Under the pieces are notes generated by a model. It was not told where the DNA came from and searched no databases. It was given only the letters and a program-made list of their open reading frames with translations. From the NCBI GenBank assembly GCA_022925895.1, contig JAKSYS010000271.1, forward strand, positions 1 through 64,000: a stretch of DNA of 64,000 nucleotides. Direction: 5' to 3'. Source of the DNA: Fragilaria crotonensis. Taxonomy: Eukaryota > Bacillariophyta > Fragilariophyceae > Fragilariales > Fragilariaceae. The position numbers were made by a program, and so were the translations under genes. Positions 12,412-25,300 of this stretch are shown here, piece by piece (the first letter of the stretch is position 1; each line of letters starts with the position of its first letter).

Positions 12412-12488
12412 ATGATGACGTTTCGGACGATTTTGATTGGTGCAAGTGCTTTATAAGCGCATTAATTCTAAGCGCATTAGGCACTCCC
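12412..12488 (-). repeat. MULE right terminal inverted repeat
   Basis: Inverse complement of 5271-5347 with one mismatch in 77. The target duplication tgttgctgc follows at 12489-12497. Confidence 0.95.
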
Positions 12489-12497
12489 TGTTGCTGC

Positions 12498-13552
12498 TGA
12501 TGCGAGATGCGAGATGCCAGATACTGAGATACTACGGACAACGCGGCAGCACGGTAAAAATAGAAATTGGGTTTTTTTTTTTCCGAGCTCCGACTACTTC
12601 CGCCATGAAGCATCTGAAAATAGGCACTAATGTTTGTTCGTATGTACCGGTACCAGTAGGGTCTACATGATCTCAGGTACGTACCAGGTACAAGTACTTC
12701 GAGTTGTATGCATACAGTTCAGTGTTGAATTGGGTTTACGCACTCACAGTAGTAGACTCTACTACTAGGATCAAGTACTAAATTGAGCCCACTTACGCCA
12801 CCGAAGCGACAGATAGTGCAATCGAAAAGAGGCATAGGACATGGGGAACTCTAAAATCGTCAGTTGGCGACATCATGGTCTTCATGTGATTTTACAGTTG
12901 ACACCATATGACATCGTCGATTTCGAGTGGGACATAATTAGGATGGATAAGTTCGATTCGGACACTACCCGAGCAATTTAGTATATTGCAAATGAGACAT
13001 GGGCACATGCGTCTCTGTTCCGTACAATCATAGTCGTAGGAAAGTACTTAATCGTGCGACGAAAGGGCTTTCGTCGTATTCCAGAACACTCGAAGGAGGC
13101 AAATCGAATTGCGACGCTTAAATGGCGATAGTTGAATGGTCTTTTTGTCTTCAAGGCTCTTCCGGATCCCTATCGGAGTGGTTATCCAACATTGAAGAAT
13201 CGCCGACATCGTATATAAATTTTTAAAAGTGAGATGATGATGGGGACATTCTCCGAACTGTCATTAGACTTGCGTCATTTCGGCATAAATGTTGATATGT
13301 ACTCCTTCGAATGTCCATTGGTATATTTTCTACCGAGAGGACGTAGAAAAGGCAAGGAAGGTCGCCGACAATCGAATTCGACCTTCGACATAGGATATCC
13401 TGCGTAGAATCGTACGTAGGTTCAAAACCAAAATACAATCATGAACTGGACATAAAATTTAGTAACGAACGTATCTGTGTCTTGAGCATAACCTCTGGCA
13501 AAACGTCTCTGAAAGGTCGCCGTAACATTCAATTGTCATCATCACTTCCACC
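12498..13552. other. Intergenic, 5' of the HSF-type gene
   Basis: No gene supported. It contains GTAC palindromes near 12640-12700 and several short open frames without recognisable content. It must include the promoter of the downstream gene, but I cannot point to a specific element. Confidence 0.4.
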
Positions 13553-15280
13553 ATGGTTTACTCGCAGCTATTTGTGTCAGATGAGGAACAGCAAACTGCT
13601 CTGCGCCGAGCTCAGCAAGAGCGTAAGTGAAACAACATTTGAAAGACTGAATGGTGCTGCTGGTGCAGTTTCATTCGTTTATACGGAGCACGTGGTACTG
13701 TTTAATCAAAACTCTGACAATGATTTGAAACGATCGTATTCTCGTGTTTACTGACAACTTTGCGAACTTTAACCTCTCTAGTGTTTCAACAACAACAACA
13801 GCAACAACAACGTGGAAACTTTAACGCAGGCAATGCTGGAAATGTTAACGCAAACTTGATGCAACAGCTCCAACAAGCACAGGCGAACTTGAACCAACAA
13901 CTCCGAGATGCTGCAGGTGGCGGTAGCAATGCTGCCCTGATGCAGGCGCAGCTGCAACAACAGCTCGGAAATTTCGGGGGTAATCTAGGCGGAGGCTTGG
14001 GCGCAAACTTTGGTCAACTCGGAGGAGGAAACCTGGGAGGAGGAGGAGGAGGCTTCGGAAACAATCTCCCTGGAGGATTTGGAAACCTTGGGAATCTGGG
14101 CTAACCTGGGCTCCAATCTCGGATCAAACTTGGGATCTAATTTGGGCTCAAACTTGGGATCTAATTTAGGCTCAAACTTGGGATCCAATCTGGGCTCAAA
14201 CCTGGGATCTAATCTAGGATCGAACTTGGGCCAGCTGGGTGGAGGGAACCATCTCGGAGGAGGCCCTTCATTGCTCGAAATGCAACGCGCCGAGAACCTT
14301 CTCGCTGCAATGTCAAATAATGGTATGCAGGGCATGCAAGGTATGCAAGGTCTTCAGGGTATGCAGGGTATGGGACAACTGTCCTCGATGATGAACGCAA
14401 ACCAGGCAGCGCTCCTTCAATCTCGTCTCAACAACAACCTTTTTGGACCAAACCTCAGCTTCCTCTTTCTCAAGAAGCGATCCTCAACAAGAACCAAATG
14501 CTCTCAAATCTAGCATCGAATCAAGGCTTCCCCGGTGGCTTGAATGCTCTGGGACAGCTTAAACAAGAAATGGCATTTGGCAAACGAAAGCGGTCGATGG
14601 ATGCCGGCATGTCTCCTTTGCATAAGCGACCACCAACGGGTATAGGGAGACTGACTGACGGTGGTGACTTCAAACTTGCGGCCGACATTGTCGCCATGGA
14701 AGATGCGAACCATTCACGCAAGCCAGAACCCAAGTCTCGGCGCAAGGTGAAGAGTTTTCCTGTCAAACTAATGACTGCCTTGATTGAGAACCCCAACGAT
14801 GAAGCGGTCGCGTGGTTGCCTGATGGCAAGTCCTTCGTCATTGTCAACCCAGATCTTTTTGTTGAGACAACGCTCAAAAAGACCTTCAAGGAATGCAAGT
14901 ACGCATCTTTCGTTCGAAAACTCCATCGCTGGGGTTTTGTTCGTCTCACATCTGGAACTGGAACCGATTGCTTCCACCACCCTCTCTTTCAGAGGAACCG
15001 GGCGGATCTCTGTGCGCGCATTGTGTGCACTCCTCGTGATCCCCTCAAGGCCAACGAAACCGAAAACCGAGTAGCAGCTGCGACATCCATGACGAACGAC
15101 AAGCCGCCGTCGTTGGCGGGAGTCGAAAAGTTCTTTCGGAGCAAACCAGTCCGTGAATCAGACTTGATCAAGAAGGCTGATGATGCACACGATGGCGATG
15201 AGGACGACGACGAAGAAGGGGAGGAGCTAGTGGCTCCACGCCCAGTCGCAGTTATTCCTACCGCCGAGGCCGCTGTTTGA
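13553..15280 (+). CDS. HSF-type DNA-binding protein with Gln- and Gly-rich N-terminus, spliced
   Basis: Likely a transcription factor of the heat-shock-factor family, which is greatly expanded in diatoms. Start ATG 13553 has the context ccaccATGG. Exon 1 is 13553-13622. The intron is 13623-13781: it begins GTAAGT, has a branch-like TACTGAC at about 13749 and ends CTCTCTAG. Exon 2 opens with polyGln, then Gly/Asn/Leu repeats, an SNLG tetrapeptide array and MQG repeats. The HSF winged-helix domain lies at about 14740-15040: SFPVKLMTALIENP, WLPDGKSFVIVNPDLF, SFVRKLHRWGFVRL, FHHPLFQRN. The C-terminus is acidic. Two frame changes lie in low-complexity DNA near 14098 and 14450; the second fits loss of one C. 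No coiled-coil trimerisation region is evident. Confidence 0.88.
14104..14232 (+). repeat. 12-bp tandem repeat coding for SNLG
   Basis: About ten imperfect copies of a 12-bp unit (tcaaacttggga and variants), coding for Ser-Asn-Leu-Gly inside the N-terminal region of the HSF-type protein. A frame change sits at its left edge. Confidence 0.9.
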
Positions 15281-17822
15281 GTGCACGTCCAAGTCGCAGG
15301 CAATAATACGTGCCAAGATTTACGATTCAAGTTTGTTGTGTGTAATTGGGATTTGGTATTTTCAAACTTGTCATTCGTAGCCTTTTTTGGTATCATACTA
15401 AAAGGGGATTGGTCGGCCGTCGTACGGTGTTAATGGTGTGTTTTCAGGTTTTGCCATAGTCGTGTTCTTACTTGTTGCTGCCTGGTGCAAGTGGGCTGGA
15501 GTTATTTGTCTCTCAGCTGCAGGTACAAGCATCTAGCCATCTCCGGCGATGTTTCCGTCACTACATACGTATGCATAAGCATGGCTCCCTGACGAATACA
15601 GTTATTCTCCATGAAACTATGCATACATTACCCTACCTTGTTTCTGCCCACTGAGCACTTGTGTCAAGGGCTACTGTCGAGATGCCTCTACACACAGCGG
15701 TCTACTGTACGATTTTCTGCTGATGGCATGGATGATGATGCCTGGATTTCCATCATCAAGAGGAACAAGACTGGAAGATGAGGAAGACTTCCTTGGATGC
15801 AGGGTCACTTTGAGAGACCAGGGAGGCATCCCTGTGTGAATCATCGGGGTGTAACCTACAGGAAAAGATGATTTGGATTTGTTGCTTGGAATCTACTGAG
15901 AAGGGCTGTAATACCTGATTGGAGAGCTTGAATACCTCTCACCACTTATTGAATGATGGCCTGCAATTAAGTTTAATGCAATCTAAGCTCACAATACCAA
16001 GAGAAGCTACTAGTGAGTAGAGGACTATCTCCTGTCACATTTTGCATGGGTATTTTTGATCTACTGTATGGTTACTACTGTACAGAGTGTTTAACACACT
16101 TGTAGTCCCGCCATATTAGCCATGACAGACACAGCAGCTGCATTCAACAAAAAAAACCTAAATTCGATTTAACGTGTTGCGGCGTCTCTCACTACGAAGA
16201 GATCGACACGCACGACTAGATACTGACTCTTTGCATCAGCTGCATTCAGAATGTAGGTTGCCAAATTGTTAGGTAAAGTGGCAAGTTTGCAATGATGCGC
16301 TCCTTCTTCTTTAAATCCTTGCTCAAAAGGAATTCCAACTTGGCTTTGGGAAGCACCAATCGGAAAACATCCTACAATCCTTTGTCGTTCAAAGTGTTTT
16401 CATTTTTCAAGATACTTCTCCAAAGCTTGCTGTGCGCTTTCGAAGCGCCATGGTGATTGGCATTTTATTTTTGACAACCTTCTTCAATCTTGCTTCCTCG
16501 TACAGTGCGAGGAGCAGCCTCTTCTGCACCGTGAGCAGAGTAACTCCGGCATTTCTGATCCTGGAATCAGACATCTTCCACTACCCAGAGCACAGTGGAG
16601 GCTTGATCAACATGCACAGCCACTCCTTGGGACAACGGCATAAAAAGATGCCAGGATGAAGCCAGCAACCTCAACATTGTCAGCCATCACATCTCGCACC
16701 CTACTATATTGCAAACTTTCTAGTGCTTGATCCTCGCTTGTGTGCAGTTTCAACTCCCTCTTTAGCTACCTTAGGGTTCTTGAGGTAATTGTGACTAAAT
16801 GGGACAAATCCAAACTTTCCCCACAAACTGAAGATCTTTGCCTCCCCAAAATGGCAATCAAAAGGTCTATTCTGAATTGGTTCATAAGGGAAACCACCAT
16901 TCACAATGGCAATAAGATCCCCAAAGTCCAGTGGTGACTTGCTGATGTCAAATCCATTCCTCCCTGCCCATTTCCGCTACTCCTGAGCTTTGTATCATGA
17001 GCATAGCTATCGTTTTACCTCGTGTGTTTGTCAACATATCTTTTTGCATTGTGCGTATGTCAACATATCCTTTTGTCTCGTGTGTATGTCCCAGGCTTGA
17101 AGGGACCACCACCATTAGCTCAGTGCGTCCATTTCTTGCTACTATTCTTGTGGACTTTGAGAGCTCCATCAAAATGATGAGTCCCCCTCGAACAGATCTT
17201 CTTCTTGAGAATTGCATTGTAAGCCAGGACAGCCAAGCATCAAGCTTCAGAATCACAAGGCCAGCCAAGCGTCGATTCCCGGGCGACGGGTTGAAAGATT
17301 GCAGTCTTTTGCACTTTCTTGGGTATATTGGAACAATATCGGACTCGATGCTTTTATTCAGGACTGAATCGTCCATCGAGTCGCAAGGTTTTTCAGCAAA
17401 GAACCTGTAACACTGTTCCTGAAATGGAGGGCACCCAAAATGCTGGCCACAAAACAGTTGATAGTCCAACAACGCACTCACCTTGACTCTAACGCTGCCT
17501 TATGAGCAACTTTGCACTTGAGTCAAAAATATGAAGAGGAGACACCCGTGCTTGTTCTCCAGCTACAGTCATCGCATAGGCACCGGTGACATGCCTGGCA
17601 GATTTGACGCTCCCTGTTGGCACCTCGTTGCAAATTTGGGTTGTGATAGGTGACAGAATTAGACCCACCCTTGTCACCTGTAATGGCCAAGTCATTGTGA
17701 TCCTAGTCCTGTGCATTGATAATTCTGAAAGTCATGTTGGTTTGAAGAACCACTTACTTTGGACAAGAACACACATGTTCAGAGGAAGCTGTGACACATT
17801 GCAGATGTACAGAAAACGCGCA
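15281..17822. other. Gene-poor stretch with possible decayed coding DNA
   Basis: No intact gene. The minus strand has open frames at 16948-17481 and 17489-17716 that could be pieces of one decayed, transposon-like coding region, but I recognise no domain. A short plus-strand frame at 16432-16659 begins with a hydrophobic stretch and is probably chance. Confidence 0.35.
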
Positions 17823-17837
17823 CTTCAGGACAAAAGT

Positions 17838-18855
17838 ATAATCAAACCTAATTATAGGGTTAGCACCGCGCTCCGGCCGTGAGGCCAGACCTGTGTACCC
17901 CATCCCGGCGAGTTTCCTCCCGGGGACTTAGTGGTATTGTGTGATTAACAGGGCTGTTGTAGTATTCCGGTTTGCCGTAGTAAAGTATGAAGTGATGAGG
18001 GATTGGCAAGAACCCTGTGCGTCCTGAAGTTAAATTGACTTTGTAACCTGGCACTGTCGTAGCCACCTCCTATGGGTGGATGATTTGCCATTCAGCAATG
18101 CTTCCAGTGAACCCTCGCAGTAATGTCGATCGTCAAGCCGTAACAGGTGGGGTCAGCTAAAGTAATATTTCACTTCTGAGATATCTACCAATCTAGCATC
18201 GCAAAAATCATTGTCATTGCTTATTGTCGTGGAGTACCTCATTCCTTGCTGCCCACAGTCTGGAGAAATGATAACCCCCACAATCAAGTATTTCGTCGGG
18301 TGAGTTCCACCTGCTTGTATTTTCTTGTACAGTTCTTGAAGGCTGGACAAATATGCTGGATTGTTTGGACAGCAAAGAAAATGGATTGCAGTTTCATCAT
18401 GAGTCTTGCAGCATGGATATAGTTTTTAAAACTCGTCTGGTATGCGAGCCTGCTGATATCATCGAACCCCTAGAGGAAGTTGACCATGAACAAATTTGGT
18501 GTGGCGAATCTGTTGCGATGGGCTCAATCGACAAAAGAATTTCCCGAATGTAACAAAGTCTATTTCCTGCCATGTGGCGTCGCTCCATGAATTTTGTTCC
18601 TGAAGGTATCGTGGTCGCAGGTGGTAACCATTGATGTGGTATCGGTTGCTATCGTCGAACTGATTGTTGATGCGAAGGCCATTGATTGTAAACGACACTT
18701 TCTGACTTTCCTGATGATCGACACTGGGCGTTGACCTGAATCGTCCTTGGTTCCAATATCTTGTTGCCAAGAAGTCAGCGTCAATGTACATCCTTGCCGA
18801 ACGAGGTACTAGCCTATCATCATATGATCTTTTGTCGTCCTGATGTCCTTGTACC
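17838..18855 (-). mobile_element. 5'-truncated LINE copy with 15-bp target-site duplication
   Basis: The minus strand encodes a diverged C-terminal part of the same LINE type as at 57-64 kb: IDADFLATRYWNQG, HINGYHLRPRYLQ, FVHGQLPLG, then a Cys-rich finger region and a THRRWLRQCQ tail. Its 3' end has a segment (acctaattatagggtta) that matches the 3' end of the full LINE (acctaattatcgggtta at 57126-57142). The 15-bp sequence cttcaggacaaaagt lies on both sides (17823-17837 and 18856-18870), as expected for target-primed reverse transcription. The coding part has several frame changes. Confidence 0.9.
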
Positions 18856-19297
18856 CTTCAGGACAAAAGTGTTGAGGGCAAAACACAAATTGCCAAGGGT
18901 AAAAACATCACTTTGGTGAAACACGCAATTCTGCTATTAGTACTAAAAAAGGGAAAATGGTGAAACAATAAAATGTTCTAGCTACACTATGACATTATGT
19001 TTTACGTGCAACAAAACAATGTTGTTAAACGGCCATCCAACTTTGTTAGTAATCTTGTAATTAGTATTTGTGGGAATGAAAGAAATGTTCCAGGTATTTG
19101 TTGCAAGAAAGAAAGAAATGAGAAGCAAGAAGCCAGACATGTTTATACTTAATACATTTGAGTGCCTGTGCTGAAAACCAAACAAAAATCTTTTCTCGCC
19201 ATCAAACATTATGTAACCACCATATTGTACTTAAAAGTAAACAAACAAACAATACCGTGATTATGTAACAAAATATTCAACTTAAATTCACGACACC

Positions 19298-20170
19298 CTA
19301 AACAAAACGCACCTTCTGATGCACCACCATTTTCATTGAACTCAGATTTGTTACCACCATTCCAGTTGATAACAAGTCTGCTTTTGCATCATCAAACCAC
19401 TGATTCAAATTGTCTTGGGTGGTCCACTGTGTGATGGCATCCTCAACTGTGATCTTTGATGCAGCTTGTTGTACAGCATGCTGATATTCCTTCTGCACCT
19501 TCCTCCAAACAGAATTGACCATGAATTGATGCTCATATTTGGTTCCTAAGTTGGAAGCACCACCAATAAGATGTTGCATATCTCTTCTGAGAAATTTTCC
19601 ATCACCAACCTGACACACTTCAGCATGTGTTTCAAGAACCTTCAACAACGTATCAAAAAATTTTGGCAATGGTCCTCTCTTCATTGGGCTTTCTTGTCCT
19701 GCCAACCCATCAATTTGAAGCTTGCTGCTGGTATATCATACTCCAAGTCAAATGCTTCTTTCCACAGCAGGCAGCTGCGGACAAGCCTAAACTTCGCAAT
19801 GCGTTTGTCACAAACGCCGTTGGTAGTCTTCCTCCAATTTGAAACAAGCCAGCTACCATGTAGACGAGCATATCATATTCCATCTTGGCAATCATAGCAT
19901 CAAGACATGCCGTACTACTTGCCTGTCTCGGAGACTTTCTACCAAAGACTTCTTATGACTTCTTGCTGCCTCTTGTAGAGTCTCCTGATATCGCGGTGCG
20001 CTCCGGTTACTGAAGCACTTTCCATCATTACCGGCGGCAAAGTGTGGGATAATGCCTTGTTGACGACCCAGCACGACTGTTGTCACCAACAGGAGGCAGG
20101 AGCGATTGTCACCGCCATCACTTCCCATAGTCATTTTGAGGATGTCATAAGTACCGCTTTCCCTTGCCAC
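19298..20170 (-). pseudogene. Decayed ORF of an unidentified, probably transposon-borne gene
   Basis: Three adjacent minus-strand open frames (19892-20170, 19710-19895, 19298-19705) read as one protein if frame changes are allowed. Pieces include GGDNRSCLLLVTTVVLGRQQ, KKSLVESLRDRQVVRHVLML, IAKMEYDMLVYMVAG and FLRRDMQHLIGGASNLGTKY. The continuity of sense across frames argues for a real but broken gene. I do not recognise a domain; the setting, between two LINE relics, suggests mobile DNA. Confidence 0.5.
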
Positions 20171-20586
20171 ATCACCATCACATGAGCATTCAGTTGTTAT
20201 GGCGATGGCTCCATCAAGATGAGGTTCTTGACAATCACCTGTGATTCCGGAAGTACGATTCGTTATAGTCTGTCAGTATAGATAGATAGGGCATAGGAAT
20301 TAAGAGCATCCCTACCAATCATGCAATTTTACAAAAATGGTCTAATAGCATGACAAAAATCTCATAGTGTGACAAAATGAGTTCCAGTTGGACGATTTGC
20401 ACAACTTTGTTTGACAATTCCAATTTGAACAAATCAACCCCAGACCTGGAGCTTCAACTGCAACTTTTACCAGCGTGTGATAAAAAACCTGGGGCTAAAC
20501 ATGATTAAGCTTTTCCTGAACACTGTGAGCTCTTCAAAATCGTGGTGCCGCCCTGTCGGTGCAAACCCGTAAATAATTAGTTCATA

Positions 20587-20617
<31 letters not shown>
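20587..20617. repeat. (TTTA)n microsatellite
   Basis: About seven copies of ttta in an otherwise A/T-rich, gene-free stretch (20171-20961). Confidence 0.9.
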
Positions 20618-20618
<1 letters not shown>

Positions 20619-20961
20619 AAACATTTTTATCCAAAAATGTCCAACTGAAAACTTAATACTAGTGCATATTTACTAGTTACAATGCAAGTAGTTCACGTTA
20701 TACATGCATGGTGCCTACTACCGTATTTCACAGGATTTGTACCCCACAGATTCCTGTAGCGACCAACCCAAAATAGGAGCATTTTGAGCCACTCAATTCC
20801 AAAATGAATGTCCATAGTATTTGATTCTTTGGCCAAAAATCCTGGCATTTCTCTCTGAAGGCTAGCTATTGCTACTTGTATAGTCGTAGCCCAAATAATG
20901 AGAAGGCAAATTTAAACGTTCATTTTTCCATTTTTCAGTTGTCAGCCAACATTCATTTTTT

Positions 20962-21800
20962 ATGGATTCCCTTTACCTCTATCGAACATTTTTGATGATC
21001 ATTTGGTGGGCTTCCCGCATCCATAATCCAAATTTGGTAGTGCATTCAAATCGTCAAAGCGTCTTGGATACCCTGCAAGTCGGAGATATTGATCCTCAAG
21101 AACAGGAGGAACCGGTGAATCTCGATAAAGGGACAGTTGTGCTTGTTTACGCCCCGACTGGGACGTTCTAATCGAGATCCAATCAGCACTACAAAAACTA
21201 CCAGAAGTCAAGCTCAAACACGTAAAAGGGCATCAGGACAAGCAACGGTCTTATCAACACCTCGATCTTCTCGGTCAGCTGAACGTCGACGCCGACGCAC
21301 AAGCAGGAATGTACAACCTGGAATTTGGAGCTCAGCGCCCGTTCGTACTCAGGTCGCCGTTAGCCCGAGTGCATTTACTCCTCCCAGATGGAACAGTGAC
21401 TGGCAAGTATTCAACCGTCTTAGTACTTCACGAGGCATCCGCTAAACCCCTACTCAACTATATTCGCAAAAAGAATGCATGGAATGAATCAACCCTTCAA
21501 TCAATCAATCGGGATGCGCACGCGACAGCAATAAACAGGACTTCAGTTCCTCACACTCATGTCGTCAAGCTTCTGCTGCACGGCATCTTACCCACCCACG
21601 CGCGAGCTAACAAATTCGATGGGGGCACACGTCCGTGCATCCTGTGCGGATCGAATAACGAGGATTATCTTCACATTCTCTGATGCAAACACACAACCAG
21701 AATGGCGCAATAAATTTCTGACCAGCCTTCGAGATTTCTGTATTCAGTCCCATACTCACCCCCTGTTGTGCGGCTTGATGATGGATGGTCTTCGACAATG
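20962..21800 (+). mobile_element. LINE relic, left half (RNase H and Cys-rich finger), split by the 10.5-kb transposon
   Basis: Plus-strand remnants include LKHVKGHQDKQRSYQHLDLL and NVDADAQAG, which match the RNase H region of the LINE at 57-64 kb (RWVRGHQDS, NIDADYLA). A finger CILCGSNNEDYLHILRC follows. Near its right end the frame reads LLCGLMMDGLRQ, aligning with LVGGITHW of the intact LINE. Coding sense then stops exactly where the Plavaka-like element begins. It continues at 32289. Older and more broken than the LINE at the right edge. Confidence 0.85.
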
Positions 21801-22305
21801 CATCGGAAGGTTGCGGGTTTTACACCCACTCTTTTTTGGTACAAAAAGTCTATAGTTTTGTAACATTTTGGTACACATTCCACATTTATTAGTGTACACC
21901 CATGTGCATTGTCACCATCGTATTATATTTAATGCCTACTTAGTATTTGAATTCTCTGGAGCTTTTCTCAACTGAAATGTCAACAAATCAAGTGTGCCTT
22001 TTTTGTCCGTTGTTGTTACGATCCATACATCCATGTTACACCTTGGCTTGCCTTCCCGCCAATTTTTGTTTTGAGTCTGGGACTAGTTTTCATTCCTCGT
22101 TCTCGATCATTGGTGCTTTCATCATGACCTCTCGCTCTTGCAAAGGCTTTGCCTTTTCACCTGAGAAGGATCAATGCAATTCCTGCGGTCGTGTTGTCGT
22201 TGCAGGTCCCATGGGTCTTTCCCCGTCACTTTGCCCGAAACCCTCAGTGTTCTTTGGACTATGCAAGCGAGCTGAATCCAACTCGACAACAAGTGCTGTT
22301 CCCTT

Positions 22306-25300
22306 CCATGGAGTCTTCTACCAATCGTAGGCATAATGATGGAAGGCTATCAAATTTTGACTTTATCCACTCAATGAATGGTGCTTTGAAGGTCAACGAG
22401 ATGCTCTCTTCCCTCTCAGAGGATACAGATGTGCTTCTCCCATCTAAAGATATTCCCAACGATGATGATGCTGTTGATGAAGAGGATTTTCCTGTTGCAC
22501 ATGACGATTCTTATGATGAAAGTGCTGTTTGCAACCAGTTGTCTGCTTGGGCTGCTGATGACGAACATCCGGCCACCGTGCCTCCTGTCAATACCATCAC
22601 CGATGCTGTTCCAGACACCTCGATTCTTGATGCATTTGTTGTTCACTCTGAATCGCTCAACGATGGGCTATCTCTTTCATTGTTTTCAGTGGAGGAGAAG
22701 GTTCAGGTCGACCTCCTGCAAACTCTCAAGAGACTTTGCGCCCCAATGATAGCATATGATGAGATAATGAAGTGGGCGTCTAGGTCTTGTTCACAAGGAC
22801 ATGTATTTCGTGATGTACCAATAAGCTCCCGAAAGACGGTCATCGATAAGCTCAAAGTTCGTGTGGATTGTGACTCCCTCAAGCCACATGTGAAGGAGTT
22901 GTATCTTCCCTATTCTAAGTGTTTCGTGGAAGTTGTATACTTCAGTGCACACTCCATATTCGGTTCTTTTCTTTCCTGTCCCGATCTCAATCAAGATCAG
23001 CACTACATTTTCAATGACGACAACGATCCAAATTGCAATCCCTTTGCAAAGCCCAAGACTGCAGTGATTTCTGATATAAACACTGGTTTGTCATATTCGA
23101 GAACATATGATCAACTAATCAAGAACGAAGAAGATATGCTCCTCCCGTGCATCTTAGCAATTGACAAGACTACCTGTGACATTGGTGGTGGTGGACGTTT
23201 GTCGCTTGAACCCATTGTTGTGTCATATGGATTGATGAAGCATGATGTGCGAAAAACACCGCTTGCAATGCGTGTCCTTGGTTTCATTAACACTTCCCCA
23301 ATTCACCATCGGAACTCTGCGCCAAGTGATCGCCCTGTGCCCACAGGTACCGAACCACTTCCCAGAAATTATGCAACAAAAGACGTGTCGGATGCTGCAT
23401 GGCGTCTGAATGAGTACCATATGCAGATCGACTGTATACTTCGCGAATCTGGATATCTTGATCTCCAGCGCACAGGCTTGAAATGGAACCTGAGTTTCCG
23501 TGGAAAATCTTTCCCAGTTGTCCTTCATCCTTACATACCATTCATAATTGGAGACACCGAAGGTCACGATGGCCTCTGTGGACACTTCAAGTCTCGCACT
23601 GCCGGAGTTGCACAGCTCTGTCGAACATGCGAATGCCCAACCTTGTTATCTGGATATTCGAAGGCCCGCAATTTCCCCACCGCAAACCCTCATCAACAAG
23701 CTGGTTCGGGAGCAGAACATTCCCGCACTTAAGGCAATGTCTCAACAGTATCTGAAGAATGCATTTGATAATGTGCGATTCGGTCTCCACAATGATCGCG
23801 GTATATTCGGTGCATGTCCAGGAGAAATCCTACACTTAATTCTGATCGGTTGGTTCAAGAATGTTGTTGATTCTTTCTTCATTCAAATCGGCAAGGATAG
23901 TGACAAAGCCCATCAGTACGACACCCTTCTGATGGACATCAACCAATGTCTGGGACGACATAGCGATCGTGATGTCCCATCAACAACCACAAAGAAAGGC
24001 TTCTCCAGCACCGCAAACATACCCGGTCACGAATATGCCGGGTGCTTGTTTGTCATGCTCATCTCATTTTACACTTCTCGTTTCCAGGAGATATTTCGTC
24101 TCTCTCGTGCATCAGCAAAACAAGTAGAGAAGGACAAAACACTGTCCAACCCAGGTTTTGTCGACGATTGGAAGACCTTGCTCAGTTCGTTGCTGGAGTG
24201 GCATTCATGGTTGAAGCAACCCGAGATTCGACGTTCCTCTGTTGTAAAGTCAGTGTACGCCACTTCGCACTTGATGCGTTATCTTCACTTCGTCGCCCCT
24301 CGTCTTTCCGGCAAGATGTACAGTAACACCATCAAGACCCATCTTGTTCTCCACATTCAAGATGACATCCTAAACTTTGGAGTCCCCGAGGTCATGAATA
24401 GCTCCTATGCCGAGTCCGGCCACATAAGCATTTGCAAAGACACAACACGAAACACGCAGAAGCGATCGGAGACATTCACGGTGCAGGCTGCCATGCGCTA
24501 TGTGGAGAATCATGCTATTCATCGAGCTTCCACAGCAATTGCAGAAACCACAGGCAGCACAAATTCCTCATCAGAAAACACAGGTACCGCAAAGCTCAAG
24601 GGGAAACGTTTTATCATTTACAAGCATGACAATGGCAACACCTGTTGTCATCGTCATCGTTCAAGTAAGAAATCCCGTGATAGCGTCAGTGATGCGTTTC
24701 CTCTCAACACTCATGTTCTTGAGACACTTGCTGCCCACTGTCTCCCGCACGTCGATTCCCAAGTGTTGCACTGTCACACCGAGTATCATCCCAAATCCGG
24801 AGGTCAAATCTACCGTGCACATCCAAACTACAATGGTAAGCCATGGTTCGATCACGTTATTGTAAGGTGGAAAGACAGCAGTGGCAATACAACATTGTAT
24901 ACAAGCCGCATCCACACCTTCCTTGACTTGCACAATGTCAAGCCACGTTCCACCATCGACTTCCCTCACTCCAAACAAGGTGGCCATTTTGTGAAACCTG
25001 GATTCTATGCCGTCATTGAATCCTACAATGCCGTTACTACCCCCCATGTTCCTGACGAGGACCAGGATAAGGCTGATTTTGACTTCTCAGTCTTTCGCAA
25101 GGTCCGTTTATCCCTGATTCCAAACAGCAACAAGCCAATCCTGTACCTAGTTCATACGGATTCCATTGTCGGACCAACTGTTGCAATCCCCGATGCCTTT
25201 GGGGATACCCCTCCAAATGTTGGTGTACCATCAATTCCCAACGTCGACTACATTTTCTTATCAATCCGCCAGTGCGACTGGGCGCAGATATGGGAATCAT

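Larger units (their letters stand above)
5271..12488. mobile_element. Complete Mutator-like element (MULE) with TIRs and 9-bp TSD
   Basis: A 7,218-bp DNA transposon. The two ends are inverted copies of each other over 77 bp with one mismatch, starting GGGAGTGCCTAATG. The 9-bp sequence tgttgctgc flanks the element on both sides (5262-5270 and 12489-12497). Long TIRs with a 9-bp target duplication are the hallmark of the Mutator superfamily. Contents from left to right: tandem repeats of about 125 bp, a plus-strand accessory gene, and a convergent minus-strand gene with SWIM and CCHC zinc motifs typical of MULE transposases. The nearly identical TIRs point to a recent insertion, although the transposase frame is broken many times. 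Confidence 0.93.

Noticed and set aside
21947-22330. Plus-strand frame with CNSCGRVV as an upstream zinc-finger exon of the transposase
   Set aside because: It is in another frame, without a splice site I could defend; the transposase start was placed at ATG 22306.
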